Source: Chrysopilus asiliformis
Lineage: Eukaryota; Arthropoda; Insecta; Diptera; Rhagionidae
Length of the DNA: 64,000 bases
Assembly (NCBI GenBank): GCA_964034945.1
Contig: OZ035962.1
Location: 83,163,942-83,227,941, forward strand
Reading direction: 5' to 3'
A model generated the notes under the pieces. The model did not search any database and was not told where the DNA came from. It worked only from the letters and a program-made list of their open reading frames with translations. Each line of letters starts with the position of its first letter. Positions within the stretch are counted from its first letter, which is position 1. Of the stretch, positions 53,771 through 64,000 are shown in pieces. The position numbers and the translations under genes were made by a program.

Positions 53771-55185
53771 TTTGCATATCCATTAGAGAAATATGCATTT
53801 TATTAAAGAATAGAAAATCATAGAGGCTAAAGTGCTTTTCGTCGTTTATGAACAGTAAGCTTAAAATGTAATTCTATTTTAACGGATGAATAGAAAACTA
53901 AAACTTTGTCAAAAAGTTTTTCAATTTAGTTGAATTTTGGTGCATTAAAGCTTTAGGTAATGGGAATATTCGAGTTTTTTTTTTAAAAACATTTTCAAAC
54001 TTACATTCTAAATTTTATATTCTGTCATAAAAATGTTAAAATAATTAGTTTTAATACCGTGTATTGTAATTTTTACAAGTTTCCATTGGTTTGTACACAA
54101 ATTGTCGATGACATTTTTCGATTAGAGTATCCTTAATAATAATAACTCGACCAATTTTGCAACACTTCTGAGGATTTGTCACACAATAACACTATTAGCC
54201 ATAATACAAACTGTATACAAAGAACCACCGTCTTACGCGGTTAAATTGATTCCGCAAAAACGAAATCGCGTTGATCAATCTATGGAAAGCATGTAGAAAT
54301 AGGTGTTCCAATCCAGGAAATTGAAATATTCTGTTAAAAACACTTGTATCCAATTGGGCATAGTAGGTGTATATGACTATCATTTTGATTATCATTTTTT
54401 GTATCACAAAGTCCAAAACTTCATGGCAACTTATTCAAAATCACTCTCGCTTAATTAATAAGTTGTTCCTAGTGACGTCTTTCTTATTTACTTTAAGGGA
54501 ATTTTTGATCTAATTTATTAAAAATTTTGTGGTTTCACCGAAACACAATATTAACGAATAGAAAATACTAGGGCTATTAACTCTTGATTGTAGATAGTAA
54601 AATCGTGGATTTTAATGTAAATCTACGATGGAAAAGTACAACAAAGCGTGAGCAGCGCTTTACAAGAGGTTGTGGGTTTTGTCGTTTTTTGACTCTTTTA
54701 TTTATTTTTTTACCTAAATTTTTTAAAGCATTTTTTAACTCTTAATTTATACTAAATCATATAAATACTTTAATTTACTTACTTCTCCAATGTCCATTTT
54801 AGAGTTGGCACCAAGTTGACATGTCACAAAATATGTCTTAACCTCACTTTATTAGAATTACGACAAAAATTACTATTTTACCATACCTTCGGGTGTGGTA
54901 GATTGCAGTTTTCGTCGTAAAAAAATTTATATGGAGAATTGTCAAAAAACTACGATTTTATTTACAATTTTACGATTCTACGAGTTTACAATCAACTACC
55001 ATAAAGAGTGAATACCCTTACTGTTTTCGACTTTAAGAATTTTCAACAGCTGTAGCGTGAATTCGCGTAGAATGGAGATTACACGGCATACGATGGAGAT
55101 TACATGGCATAATAAATACTTGCGACTTGTCATTTGAAAAGTGATTCAATGTAAAACAAAAAGTGAATAAATATCTTTTTATACC
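53771..55185. other. intergenic stretch with a possible hAT-like MITE
   Basis: 54571-55018 begins 'tagggctattaactcttgat' and ends in an inverted, imperfect 'agggtattcactctt'. Inside are further TACGATTTTA words in both orientations. No matching 8-bp duplication was found, so this is weak. The remainder is AT-rich. Confidence 0.35.
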
Positions 55186-55600
55186 CGTATGGTGAAACCA
55201 AAGGGTATATTAACTTTGCCTTACCGTTTGTAACGCCAAGATCCCATTATCACACACAAAAATGAATTACACCAGTTGGGTTAGAATGATAAAAAAAATT
55301 AATTTTTGCATGTCCGTCCGTCCGTCCGTCTGTCCGTCTGTGGCGCGGATTGCGGGCGCACGGATTGAGCTAGAGACTTGAAATCTAGAGACTTGAAAGC
55401 GCAGATTCGTTTTTCGTAAAATGCGAGGCTAAGTTCGTTCATGGGCAGAAATGTACCATTAGGGGGGGTACCCCCCATACGAACGAAAATCATTTTTGTG
55501 AATATCTCGAAAACGGTGCATCTTATTAAAAAAGTCCAAGAACAAAAGTTATTTAAGATATGATTCCGCATAAAACTCCCATACATCAAAATCCGATTGG
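55186..55600 (+). repeat. dispersed repeat, family A, most complete copy
   Basis: Head ATACCCGTATGGTGAAACC, 'aagggtatattaa', 'taccgtttgtaacgccaaga', a TCCGTCCGTCTGTCCGTCTG array, 'attgagctagagacttga', 'tatctcgaaaacggtgcatc' and the tail 'cccatacatcaaaatccgat'. An inverted copy with the same head is at 60390-60630. Confidence 0.85.
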
Positions 55601-55856
55601 AATAAATTTAAAAAAATCTTATTGGAAAGTTTGACTTCAAAGTGGAATGTTGGTACAACTGTTCGAATTTTGATACGAATATCACCATACGGGTCTCCAA
55701 TGATTGTCAGATTGGCAATTATAGATTTTGTTATGTTTCACTTTGCAAAAATCGCAGTTCTTTGCTTCTAACACAGACTGTAAATGACGCAGTTTGCTGA
55801 TAATATTTACGGAAATCAACATTGCTTTGATACTGGTGGCGCTATCTCTTGCCTAA

Positions 55857-56267
55857 ATGCCGGAATACAATTGGCACGACACAACATTTACGGCGACAAT
55901 GTCGCCCTTCATATAAATACAATTGCGCACACTTTGTTGTTCTAAACGCAATTGCTTTTCATTCGATTTTGACAATGGGACGGTGAGCCACATATAATAT
56001 TCTTTTGTTGCCAATTATCATACAGAATTGGAATGTGAATGTAAGCAACACAGCATACGAACTATAGTTCCCCATACTTTCCTTAAGTGGTGAAATTTAG
56101 ATTTTATGAAATGAAATTTTGTCGGCGAGCTGACCGACAAAAGTTAAATTCGATTCAACTTTTAAAGATGACAAAGTTGGTCGGATTGATTGTATACAGA
56201 AGCATAGGGTGCTATGAATCTGAATTGTCGCCGTAAATGTTGTGTGGAGCCAATTGTATTCCGGCCT
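55857..56267. mobile_element. PIF/Harbinger-like MITE (411 bp)
   Basis: Inverted ends ATGCCGGAATACAATTGGC and AGGCCGGAATACAATTGGC continue inward through ACACAACATTTACGGCGACA. TAA flanks both (55854-55856 and 56268-56270). No coding frame. Confidence 0.85.
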
Positions 56268-56270
56268 TAA

Positions 56271-57000
56271 GCCGATTACTTTTCAGTCCTCCCTCGTATT
56301 TAGGTTATGTTTTATTTGTTTGTTTCAAAATATCATTATATCAATAAATTTCATTTTGAATTCAGCTATTCCTATATTATCAAAATGAAGAAAAAAAAAT
56401 CACTGGGTAATTGAGCGTTAATTTTCATATAAATCATATTTTTATTGCTGTTTTCTCTATATTGAGACAAATAATTCATAGCGTTTATTGCCATAAATTG
56501 ACTTCTCCGGGAAAATTGTTCAGATTTAACATTTCAAACGAACGTTTACTGTTTGCTTTTCCTACAAAAAATATTATATAACACAATTGGAAAATTAACA
56601 AATATAGGCAATTTTTTTGGTTTGTTTTTATGTGTAGTGTTGATGTTTAAATTTTAGTGAAAAGCGACATTATTTATTTACCTTAATCAATTTATTGTTT
56701 ATATGAATAAATCTTTCGTTTTATGTACACATTTTACTTTAATTTTTCTGTGTAATTTATAAATTACCTGCCTATATTCGTCATTCCATTTTTATGAGCA
56801 TCGAAAAAATTCAAACTTCTGAAAAGTCCAGAAAATCTATTTGTGTACACAAAAAAACATCATCAACAGAGAAAACAGAGAAAAGTCAATTGTTGTTATG
56901 ATTGTTGTCGGTTGAAAAGGTAAAATTGGAGCAGCAACCCCCAAAAGGCAGTCTCGTCATCATGATAATCGCAGCCATCCCTCATGGTAGAAATCGACGG
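56271..57000. other. AT-rich intergenic stretch
   Basis: Nothing recognised until the mid-GC DNA that precedes the TATA box at 57010. Confidence 0.4.
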
Positions 57001-57009
57001 CCCGAGCCG

Positions 57010-57019
57010 TATATAAAAG
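57010..57019 (+). promoter_or_regulatory. candidate TATA box
   Basis: TATATAAAAG in GC-richer surroundings, about 30 bp upstream of a plausible start region. It is followed by a possible short exon, an ATG|GTAGGT donor at 57125/57126, a CTAAC branch-like word and a TTTTCCTACAG acceptor ending at 57200. Confidence 0.4.
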
Positions 57020-57200
57020 TTGGCAAATATTCTAACAAAAGGAGGCCACTTACAATAGACGTATTTGATGCGAGTGCGTGCCTTCGTGTATTTTTGCCTT
57101 AAAGGACGATAAGGAGCGTGGCATGGTAGGTACATAAAAGGCATACTAACATACTGAAGACATCAAAGATGATGATTACATAATTCAAATTTTCCTACAG

Positions 57201-57425
57201 AGCCTTATAATCCACGTGGAACTTATGAAGTGTTCAGCGGTTTTGTTGTTGATGTTGTTTTATCCTTTATTTTACTTTTCCTGTTTTGTCTGCCACGCGA
57301 ATCATGCCGTAGAAAGAGTAACGAGGATATCAGCCAGCCAACCAACCGTATTAGACGCTTCCATTTCCAAACAAAATATTTTGATAAAAAGCTTTACTCC
57401 TACGGCCATTTTATTTTTAAAATAA
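57201..57425 (+). CDS. candidate small secreted or membrane peptide
   Basis: The ATG at 57225 begins MKCSAVLLLMLFYPLF, a typical signal peptide, followed by a Cys-containing region and a polar tail. It is 66 codons to a stop at 57425. If the 75-nt intron 57126-57200 is removed, an ATG at the very end of the upstream exon (57123-57125) is in frame. No family is recognised. An overlapping frame (57230-57604) also has a hydrophobic start, so the hydrophobicity alone is weak evidence. Context (TATA box, intron signals, no repeats) favours a real gene. Confidence 0.35.
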   Translation, partial: SLIIHVELMKCSAVLLLMLFYPLFYFSCFVCHANHAVERVTRISASQPTVLDASISKQNILIKSFTPTAILFLK

Positions 57426-57718
57426 AAAATGTGCTGTTTTTCTCACGCCATGAGATGGCTTGCTTGATATACGAAAATGAAAAACATTTGCATTTTTTTT
57501 TTTTTGATAGCCTAAAACCCATTAGCACCACATTTCATCTTCAATATTTCCTGGTTTACCTGATAGGGGAGGACACTCTGCTACTCATTCTATTTCCTAT
57601 ATAAAATAGTGTCTACTTTCTCAAGTGTAATATTTTCTTACGTAAAAAAAACCTGCCATTCATTCACTTCAAATAAGACAAGTTGTGTTGGCAGTCTATC
57701 ATAACCAGTACGCACTTG

Positions 57719-57934
57719 ATGTCCTTTTTTCGTGACGTTCTTTTCGAAAAAGAAAACTGTGATGTTGTCTGCTGGGATTGCAGTATCCTTGAGGCAAGGT
57801 TTGTTGTTGAAGAAGGATTGATTTTGCTGAACGATCAAAGAGAAGAACAGAAACGTTTAATTTTAAATTTAATAAAAACCGGTTTAATTGAAAAAAAAGT
57901 CTTTGAAATGTACCTTAATTGCCTTTTTAGGTAA
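57719..57934 (+). CDS. unrecognised coding-like frame
   Basis: The ATG at 57719 begins 71 codons with a balanced, charged composition including 'LLNDQREEQKRLILNLIKTG'. The end (TTTTTAG|GTAAAT) could be a splice donor. No family is recognised. It lies downstream of the candidate secreted peptide and convergent with the frame at 58280. Confidence 0.25.
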   Translation: MSFFRDVLFEKENCDVVCWDCSILEARFVVEEGLILLNDQREEQKRLILNLIKTGLIEKKVFEMYLNCLFR

Positions 57935-57997
57935 ATAACTGTGAACTTCATTAAATATATGTTTATTGGGTCCCTTTATATGTAATTCACTTGTTTT

Positions 57998-58280
57998 TCA
58001 AATAAAAGTGGTTTGATATTGATATAAAAAGCTGGTTGTCGTTCTAGCTGTGTGTAATGTAGGTATTTGCTCCGTAGAAAAGTCGTATCGAACAGGGACC
58101 GAATTTTTAAATTTCTTTAAAATACAGTTCTCCTTCTTTTGAAACGACACAACAATCTGGATCGATTCTTGGTCTCCGCAAAAATCAGGTTTCGTAAGAA
58201 TGTTTTTCTCCCGCGCAAGAATAGTTTTTAGATGCTGGAATAAGAATTTCGATGAATGGACGGGATTAAAACATTTGTAA
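57998..58280 (-). CDS. unrecognised coding-like frame, likely internal or last exon
   Basis: The minus-strand frame has no ATG but is preceded by TATAGGTTGCAG, a plausible 3' splice site. It includes 'YKCFNPVHSSKFLFQHLKTI' and ends at a TGA. About 94 codons of non-repetitive protein. No family is recognised. Confidence 0.25.
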
Positions 58281-58309
58281 GGCACTGCAACCTATAAACT
58301 GCAGAAGCC

Positions 58310-59555
58310 ATGACAACAGTTTGGGAGAAATAATGATTTTCTTACATCCTTGGTTGTGGCGTTCTGCCAGACCTATTTTAATATTTTTTTTGCCAAACAG
58401 CAAATGGACTAGACATTAGGTAGCGCAGCCTTGCGTTGCGCTATTGTGTTGTTACTTTCCCAAGCTGTCATTTTTTTTGTTAAACAATTTTTTCGGTAGA
58501 AACTTCTTATGAATCTTCAGCTGCAGAATTTAAACATATATTTTGGTTAAAAAAGGTACTAATACATATAAATATTTTCCGCTTAAAGTTGAAAGTTCTG
58601 CGTAAAATCCAGCCAGAGCCACTAAAAGTAAATCAATAAATGTTGGCTTCTCATGAAGTTCAGTTACCTTAAGGTAGCAATTCACACTACACCATCGGTA
58701 TTTGTCTGAATTTAATTTTGTTTGCGGACGGGGATCCTAACGTAGTATTCAGTGAATGAAATTCTCCAAGGGATCTATTAGAGTCAGCAGAAACCAAAAT
58801 TCAAACATGGAGGACACATATTCTCGTTTCCCACCATATATCAGCTGGGTGTGGGTGTAATTCCCAGAGGTATTTATTTGTTCAAATATATTCCGGATGA
58901 ACATGCAAACATATGTGTAGGTATGTATCATGGTTTCACCATGTCTAATCATTTTATTTAATTGGCCGCACAGTCGTGCCCAGTCACAAATTGCCAAACT
59001 GCCAAAGTTTGGTGTTTTTTATGTTTATTTTCGACGATGTTTTTCCAAAGAATTTTACGTCTTCAGGTTTAGCACCGTCCTGGAAATTTTTTCTTATATT
59101 TTCTAGGAGTCTTTCTATAAACGAGTATTTTTCTCCGAGCCAATTAGATGTGATATTTGTTTACGCTATCGACGTTATAAATAATTTTCGCATTAGGATT
59201 TCTCGAGAAATGGAAAAAATATATTAGAAATCGGTGTTAAAATGTGTCGCAGAAATATTAAACATTGAATGTCAGTTGACATTAAATTTATGTATATGTA
59301 GATGGCTATATTTATGTGTAGGTTATGGGTTACAAACAGGAAAAGTTTTCTTTCACAAATTTTTCGCTTTGACCAAAGGAACCTTTTCATCAACAACATA
59401 CTTATTGATAAAATAACAATTTGTCAGTTCTTGTAGCTGCGCAATCTCGATTTTTCCCTGGAAATTTTCAAAAACAATAATACATAAAGACTTTTTTATT
59501 TCCTAAAAAAATTCTAACGGCCAATTTCTTCACAGAGTACTAAAGTGGAGTTTAG
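58310..59555. other. intergenic stretch
   Basis: 58680-58990 is moderately GC with no usable frame. A plus-strand frame at 58976-59227 includes a TTG or GTG-type start and lacks coding character. Otherwise AT-rich. Confidence 0.4.
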
Positions 59556-59665
59556 CTAGTCCAGGTACTAGCTCTGATACTCGGTACCAACGAAAAGTTA
59601 GTACTTGTGCATTTCTTCACATCGCTAGTACCGGAGCTAAATTAATCAGCCGGTACTAGCGGCAA
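59556..59665. repeat. GTACTAGC/GGTACC-rich segment
   Basis: Words such as AGGTACTAGCTCTGATACTC and GGTACCAA recur in related form at 61040-61085 (GAGTACCAGCTAATACTCCG). The two segments flank the small broken gene at 59838 and may be ends of one element. Confidence 0.5.
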
Positions 59666-59837
59666 ATACGTCTAAAACTAAGCTAATACGTCTAAAACCG
59701 ATTTTGACACTATTTTGACATTTGAATTTGAAATATTATTGTTCGCCGTGAATTTCCGTGAATTTGTGTACGTTTTTTTTTTCAATAAATGAAATAATAT
59801 TGTTCGCTGTGTTCCGTAGAAGCTGAAGAATATCAAA

Positions 59838-60116
59838 ATGGAGAACGTTACTGATAAGCAGTACAAGGAAAAGACTGTCAAGAAGAGGCATCTTCTTCAT
59901 GGGGCCGATTTTAAAAGTAGAATTGCTTTAAGTGAAGAGATTGTTGAGCGTCTTAAGAATTATGAGGGAGGCAATTGACTGTACGACAGGAAAATAAGGA
60001 GGGAACATCCTGAAGACGTTAACTCCGGAGATGCATTACTAAAGATTAAAAAGGAGAAGCGGATGAAGAAAGAGAAGATTTTATCAGAAGAAAAACTAGG
60101 CTACGTTATAGTTTAA
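59838..60116 (+). pseudogene. small Lys/Glu-rich protein gene with one in-frame TGA
   Basis: The ATG at 59838 gives 46 codons to a TGA at 59976-59978, and the same frame continues for 45 more codons to a TAA at 60114-60116. Both halves have the same highly charged character (RHLLHGADFKSRIALSEEIV; then REHPEDVNSGDALLKIKKEK). An AATAAA-like word follows at about 60165. TGA in place of TGG (Trp) would explain the break. Stop readthrough is the alternative. No family is recognised. Confidence 0.5.
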
Positions 60117-60389
60117 AAATACATATAATTAAATATCTTTTTAATGTTCGCGTTTTAATTTCAAATAAATCAGAAAAAAATTGGAACAAAAGTTTCGAAA
60201 TTTTATTTAATTCAGAGTATAATGGATTGCCTATACGTTTATGTTACGCTGATTTTTACCTTTTCGAACCCCATTCCCACTACTTTTCACGCTTTTAGGT
60301 GCTGGCGCTAGAGTACGTCGATTTTTGGTCGAAGCCGAACTTCGGCCTTCTAATTTCTTGCCATTTCTAATTTCTTGGACAAAAATGCT

Positions 60390-60630
60390 CGAATAAGTTC
60401 TGAATGTAGTGTCTTTTTAATCGGAACGAAATCTTACCGTGAAAAATTTTCTGAAAAAAACGAGGAGCAGAAAACGAAAACGATACGGTTGGACAAGCAA
60501 AATTCATTTTTTTTTATCATTCTAAACACACTGGTGTAATCATTTTCGTGTGTGATGACGGGATCTTGGCGTTACAAACGGTAAGGCAAATTTAATATAC
60601 CCTTTGGTTTCGCCATACGGGTATAAAAAT
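60390..60630 (-). repeat. dispersed repeat, family A, inverted
   Basis: Ends 'ataccctttggtttcgccat' then ACGGGTAT, the inverse of the head at 55186. It includes 'gttacaaacggtaaggcaaa' and 'aaacacactggtgtaatca'. Confidence 0.85.
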
Positions 60631-61157
60631 GAAATTACATCGGATTCCTTTTTTACCGTGGCTGTGGGTGCTGCAAATCGTCCGCTACCAATTGTGGAAC
60701 ATAAAGAAACGTTGTCTTCGACATTCGAAAACGCCAAAAAAAAATCCACATCATCTCAATTATTTATTGTATTTCGTAGTAGCATATGGTAGATTCGGCG
60801 GTCAAATCAATGATTCATCACTCCTTGCCCATCACTCTCGACGTCGTCGAAATCGCGAAATAAACAATCACCGCCAAAAATCAAATCCATTTTCTATACA
60901 TACACAAAAAACAATCACAGAATAACATAATCAAATCAAGAAAAATCGACTACTCCAGTATTATATTATAGGTGAAGAAATAAAATTGGCATAAATTCGA
61001 GTACTAACATCGCTAGACCCTCGATTTTGAGGGTCCAGGAAATAATGAGTACCAGCTAATACTCCGTACCAAAGTCGGTACTAAGGCGCGGTTTCAGGCA
61101 TGTTGTCCTGGCGTTCCGGAAACTAAACTCTTGTGCCGGAAATATGCAATCTACTTA
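60631..61157. other. intergenic stretch between repeats
   Basis: 60640-60960 is slightly less AT-rich (tcactctcgacgtcgtcgaa) with short frames and no recognised domain. 61040-61085 is the right GTACC-rich segment described with 59556. Confidence 0.4.
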
Positions 61158-61797
61158 TGCCCGGTTCGTCAGTGACAGTTTAAACTCCGTTTAACCGGCG
61201 ATAAAGTTTAAACTGCCGTTTAGCACGAAATTGTGTTTTTCAGTGACAGTTTATCTCTAACCAAAAGTTTAAACGGAGTTTAACTTAAACGGCCATGGAT
61301 GAGGGTTTAAACTGCCGTTTTTCAAAACTTATTTGTCATTTGTAGATCCATGAAGAATAAAACACATAAAAATGGACTGCATCACTTTTTTTTGCTCTCC
61401 ACAATTTCACTATATTTTTTTACACATTTGAAACACAATTACAACCGAAATAACAACCGAAATCACAACCCAAATAACAACCGAAATAAGATCCGAAATA
61501 ACAACCGAAATTAAAATCGTTTTATTTTTTATAGAATTTTATAATTAATGCGTAAACAAATATTACGAAAGTGATAACTAGACAAATACATCAATGATTT
61601 TATGACTGAAAAATTTGACATTTCAATATATTTTACTTGTATAGTAGACTGCAAAATTGACAAAAAAGTTTAAACTTTAGTTTAATAAAACGTTCAATTC
61701 CGTTTGCCTGAGAAACACCAAAAGTTTAAACTGTCGTTTAAACTTCATTGTGAGTTTAACTAAACTAAAGTTTAAACTTTCACTGAAAAACCGGGCA
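61158..61797. mobile_element. PIF/Harbinger-like MITE (640 bp) with GTTTAAAC arrays
   Basis: The left end is TGCCCGGTTCGTCAGTGACA. The right end inverted is TGCCCGGTTTTTCAGTGAAA. TTA flanks both (61155-61157 and 61798-61800). Each end carries many AGTTTAAACT-type words in both orientations. The interior holds a 12-bp minisatellite. No coding frame. Confidence 0.92.
61441..61512. repeat. 12-bp minisatellite, six copies
   Basis: Six consecutive units of ACAACCGAAATA with a few substitutions, inside the Harbinger-like MITE. Confidence 0.95.
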
Positions 61798-61964
61798 TTA
61801 GTGTTGTAATTTCGTAATCACTTAAAATTTGACCTCAAAATCTAAAAATGTTCACCAGCTGGGCTGTTTCCTCAGAGATTACTGCCTCTAGCGCATTTTT
61901 CATTAAAAAAATCAAATTGGGCGCTTTTTATACTCTACGTAAAAATCATATAGAAGAATATTAG

Positions 61965-62188
61965 ATTTTTTATACCGTTTGTAACTCATTGAACCAATCG
62001 TCACACACAAAATTTAACTACACCGGAGTGTTTGGGATGACAAAAGATTTTGATTTCCGCATGTCCGTCCGTCTGTCCGCGAAAACCGTAATTTTCAAAA
62101 GGATTGAGGTAGATACTTGAGTTTTTTTTACAGTCGGGTTTTTAGTAAATAGCAAGGCTAAGTTCTTGAACGAGTAAGATCGAACTAT
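61965..62188 (+). repeat. dispersed repeat, family A
   Basis: 'ataccgtttgtaactcattg', 'tacaccggagtgtttgggat', TCCGTCCGTCTGTCCG, 'ggattgaggtagatacttga' and 'gctaagttcttgaacgag' in the usual order. It runs directly into a 7-bp microsatellite. Confidence 0.85.
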
Positions 62189-62326
62189 CCCTTCCCCTTC
62201 TCCCTTCTCCCTTCTCCCTTCTCCCTTCTCCCTTCTCCCTTCTCCCTTCTCCCTTCTCCCTTCTCCCTTCTCCCTTCTCCCTTCTCCCTTCTCCCTTCTC
62301 CCTTCTCCCTTCTCCCTTCTCCCTTG
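62189..62326. repeat. 7-bp microsatellite TTCTCCC
   Basis: About eighteen TTCTCCC units. The pyrimidine-rich seed is part of the family A consensus at this point, so the microsatellite grew from the repeat. Translated frames (KGEGRRE repeats) are artefacts. Confidence 0.97.
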
Positions 62327-63530
62327 GCACAGGATGATATTTTCATCAAAAACAATAGCTCGTTCACGTAGTTGTGGTAACTCAAAATTTTATATTTTGC
62401 CTGAACACCGACGACGATATGATATATCCTATAATGCATAAAAAAATCTTTTACGCGACTTTCGTAAGTTGACGCGACAAAATTGGTGGGCAAACAGCCA
62501 CGTAAAATTACGCAAACGTCGTATACAATAATAAGATTTTATTTTGTGTCATTTATTCCCATATTTTTAATTAATTTTAATTTCTCACCGATTCTCGGCT
62601 GAGAGAAGACACAGAACTGCGAATCGATTTACACAAATTATTTGAAAAAGGCAAATGCGGAATGGATAATTTTATCTGGTTACATGAATACCTTTATTAT
62701 TTTTTAGCCCAGTTTTGAAAAGTATTCCTACAACTTCTGAATATGAAATGAATTTTTTGATTTGATTTTACACAAAGACAAAGATCTGGAAAAAAAATAA
62801 AAACATAATAAAAAAGTTTTATTTCTTAATAAAAATCCCTGGATACGAAAGGTTTTCTAACTAATTATACCATCATTATCTTCGTTAAGACTGGCAATGG
62901 CGGTCGGTTATTTGATTCTCGTCCTCATTTGCGATTCTATCAACGAATTCAAGTTAACTGGACATCGAAACTGAAACAAGGATGATAACATTTAAAGCTT
63001 TTCATCAGAATTCCTTAATTTTGTCTAATTAAACAAACTTGACACCAGGACTTGACACTAACTCTTATGTAATAATGTTGAACAGCCCTAAATGCCTAAG
63101 ATGGTTTTATTTTTTTTTATTTTGACTTTTATTTACAGATTTTTTTTTGTTGTTTCAGTGCTATTCATTTCCGTTCTTGGGTTGGAAAGAACGAAAATTT
63201 AATTATAAAAGAAACCCTTAATTATTCTATCCACTTGTCATAAGAATCTACTCTGCACAACCATTTCTGTTTCTAGGTTTTTTTTTTCAAACAATTTTGA
63301 ACAAGGGTTTTGTCTGAAAAATTTCAGAATTAGAGAAAGAAACTTTTTTCTACTATAATATTTGAACAAAGGGCTAATTTGAGTGGTTCTTGCTATAAAA
63401 TTCTTTGGCGTTTCTTAAATATCAGAAGTGTTAGAATTTGGCTATGTATTTTTTTGAATACAAAGTTTACTGTGTTTTCCTTAGTAAATTTCCCGGATAC
63501 ATGAGTACGCAACATGTCTGTGTGTGTGAC
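62327..63530. other. AT-rich intergenic stretch
   Basis: No coding frame, no partnered repeat. Several T runs. Confidence 0.45.
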
Positions 63531-63539
63531 CCAAGTTTT

Positions 63540-63770
63540 GTATTCGAAGGCTGTTATCGTCCCGACTGAGCGCGATTTGAAAAAAAAAATGGACGGTGTT
63601 CGAAAAAATTGCAAAAATCTTTTGCATTTCTATGGGAGCGGGGGGAAGGAGTGATCTGGTTCGACGAGTTATGTAGAATCATATTCAACGTACTTTTCAT
63701 CTAAACAAATTTTTGTAAAAAATTGACCGTTTTCGATTTTTTTTCATTTGTATGGGAAAGGAGTGGTTCC
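63540..63770 (-). repeat. dispersed repeat, family A-like, inverted fragment
   Basis: 'tctatgggagcggggggaag', 'gagttatgtagaatcatatt' and a second 'atttgtatgggaaaggagtg' resemble 53480-53560 and 28880. Confidence 0.55.
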
Positions 63771-63871
63771 ATTATTTTCATTATCGGACGGGGTTTAACT
63801 TTTGATAAAAGCCTGCTCTGTGCCAAATTTCAACTTTCTACCGCAATTGGTTGTCGAGGTTTCAATTTTTT

Positions 63872-64000
63872 TGTGTAAATATCTAATGTGAACAGCACAT
63901 GACTTTCTTATACAAAGTTTACGTTCTTGCGCAATTTACAATTACACTATAACCCGACGAAAAAAAAAATTCATTTATATAAAAATATGAATTTTAATTT
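63872..64000 (+). repeat. dispersed repeat, family C, start of a copy cut by the window edge
   Basis: 'taatgtgaacagcacatgac', 'ttcttatacaaagtttacgt' and 'ttgcgcaatttac' match the starts of the copies at 30050 and 46656. Confidence 0.8.

Noticed and set aside
62142..62493. Frames with repeated KGEGRRE units
   Set aside because: Translation of the TTCTCCC microsatellite.

Overview
This is eukaryotic, AT-rich, repeat-dense DNA with no bacterial gene organisation. It most likely comes from an insect, and probably a dipteran. The evidence is an env-bearing errantivirus, a Ulysses/Osvaldo-like LTR element with about 2.1 kb LTRs, many small terminal-inverted-repeat elements (MITEs) of the hAT, PIF/Harbinger, piggyBac and TA-duplicating types, short 43-52 nt introns, and Drosophila-like intergenic repeats built around GTCCGTCTGTCCG. 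No complete conserved host gene, tRNA or rRNA was recognised.

Layout, left half. 1-1200 is tandem and dispersed repeat. 2838-3600 is a cluster of a GACTCA-type motif with a long perfect hairpin. 3668-4873 is a PIF/Harbinger element with a broken transposase. 5059-17100 is a nested stack: a dispersed repeat was interrupted by an hAT-like element of about 812 bp (8-bp duplication TATGTAAC), which was then interrupted 8 bp inside its own end by an 11.2 kb errantivirus on the minus strand (4-bp duplication GATG). The errantivirus has Gag, Gag-Pol by a GGGAAAC frameshift, and a spliced Env whose start codon lies in a leader exon upstream of gag. 17.1-32.1 kb is MITE and repeat territory with two mid-GC patches (26.6-27.0 and 27.2-27.7 kb) and a short secreted-peptide-like exon at 29750.

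Right half. 32157-44057 is an 11.9 kb Ulysses/Osvaldo-like element on the minus strand (duplication AGAG). Its LTRs are nearly identical. Its leader carries a second hAT-like element (duplication GACAGGAT) that itself holds two long inverted repeats. 44-64 kb again holds MITEs and repeats, plus a few weak gene candidates: a two-exon degraded gene at 48408-48809, a TATA-box plus signal-peptide ORF at 57010-57425, ORFs at 57719 and 58280, and a small ORF with an in-frame TGA at 59838-60116.

How the parts work together. The two LTR elements supply proteins for their own replication: Gag particles, protease, RT/RNase H and integrase, plus Env for the errantivirus. The MITEs are passengers that depend on transposases encoded elsewhere. 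Target-site duplications were read directly for seven elements and fix the order of nesting. LTR differences were counted by eye. No database search or folding program was run.
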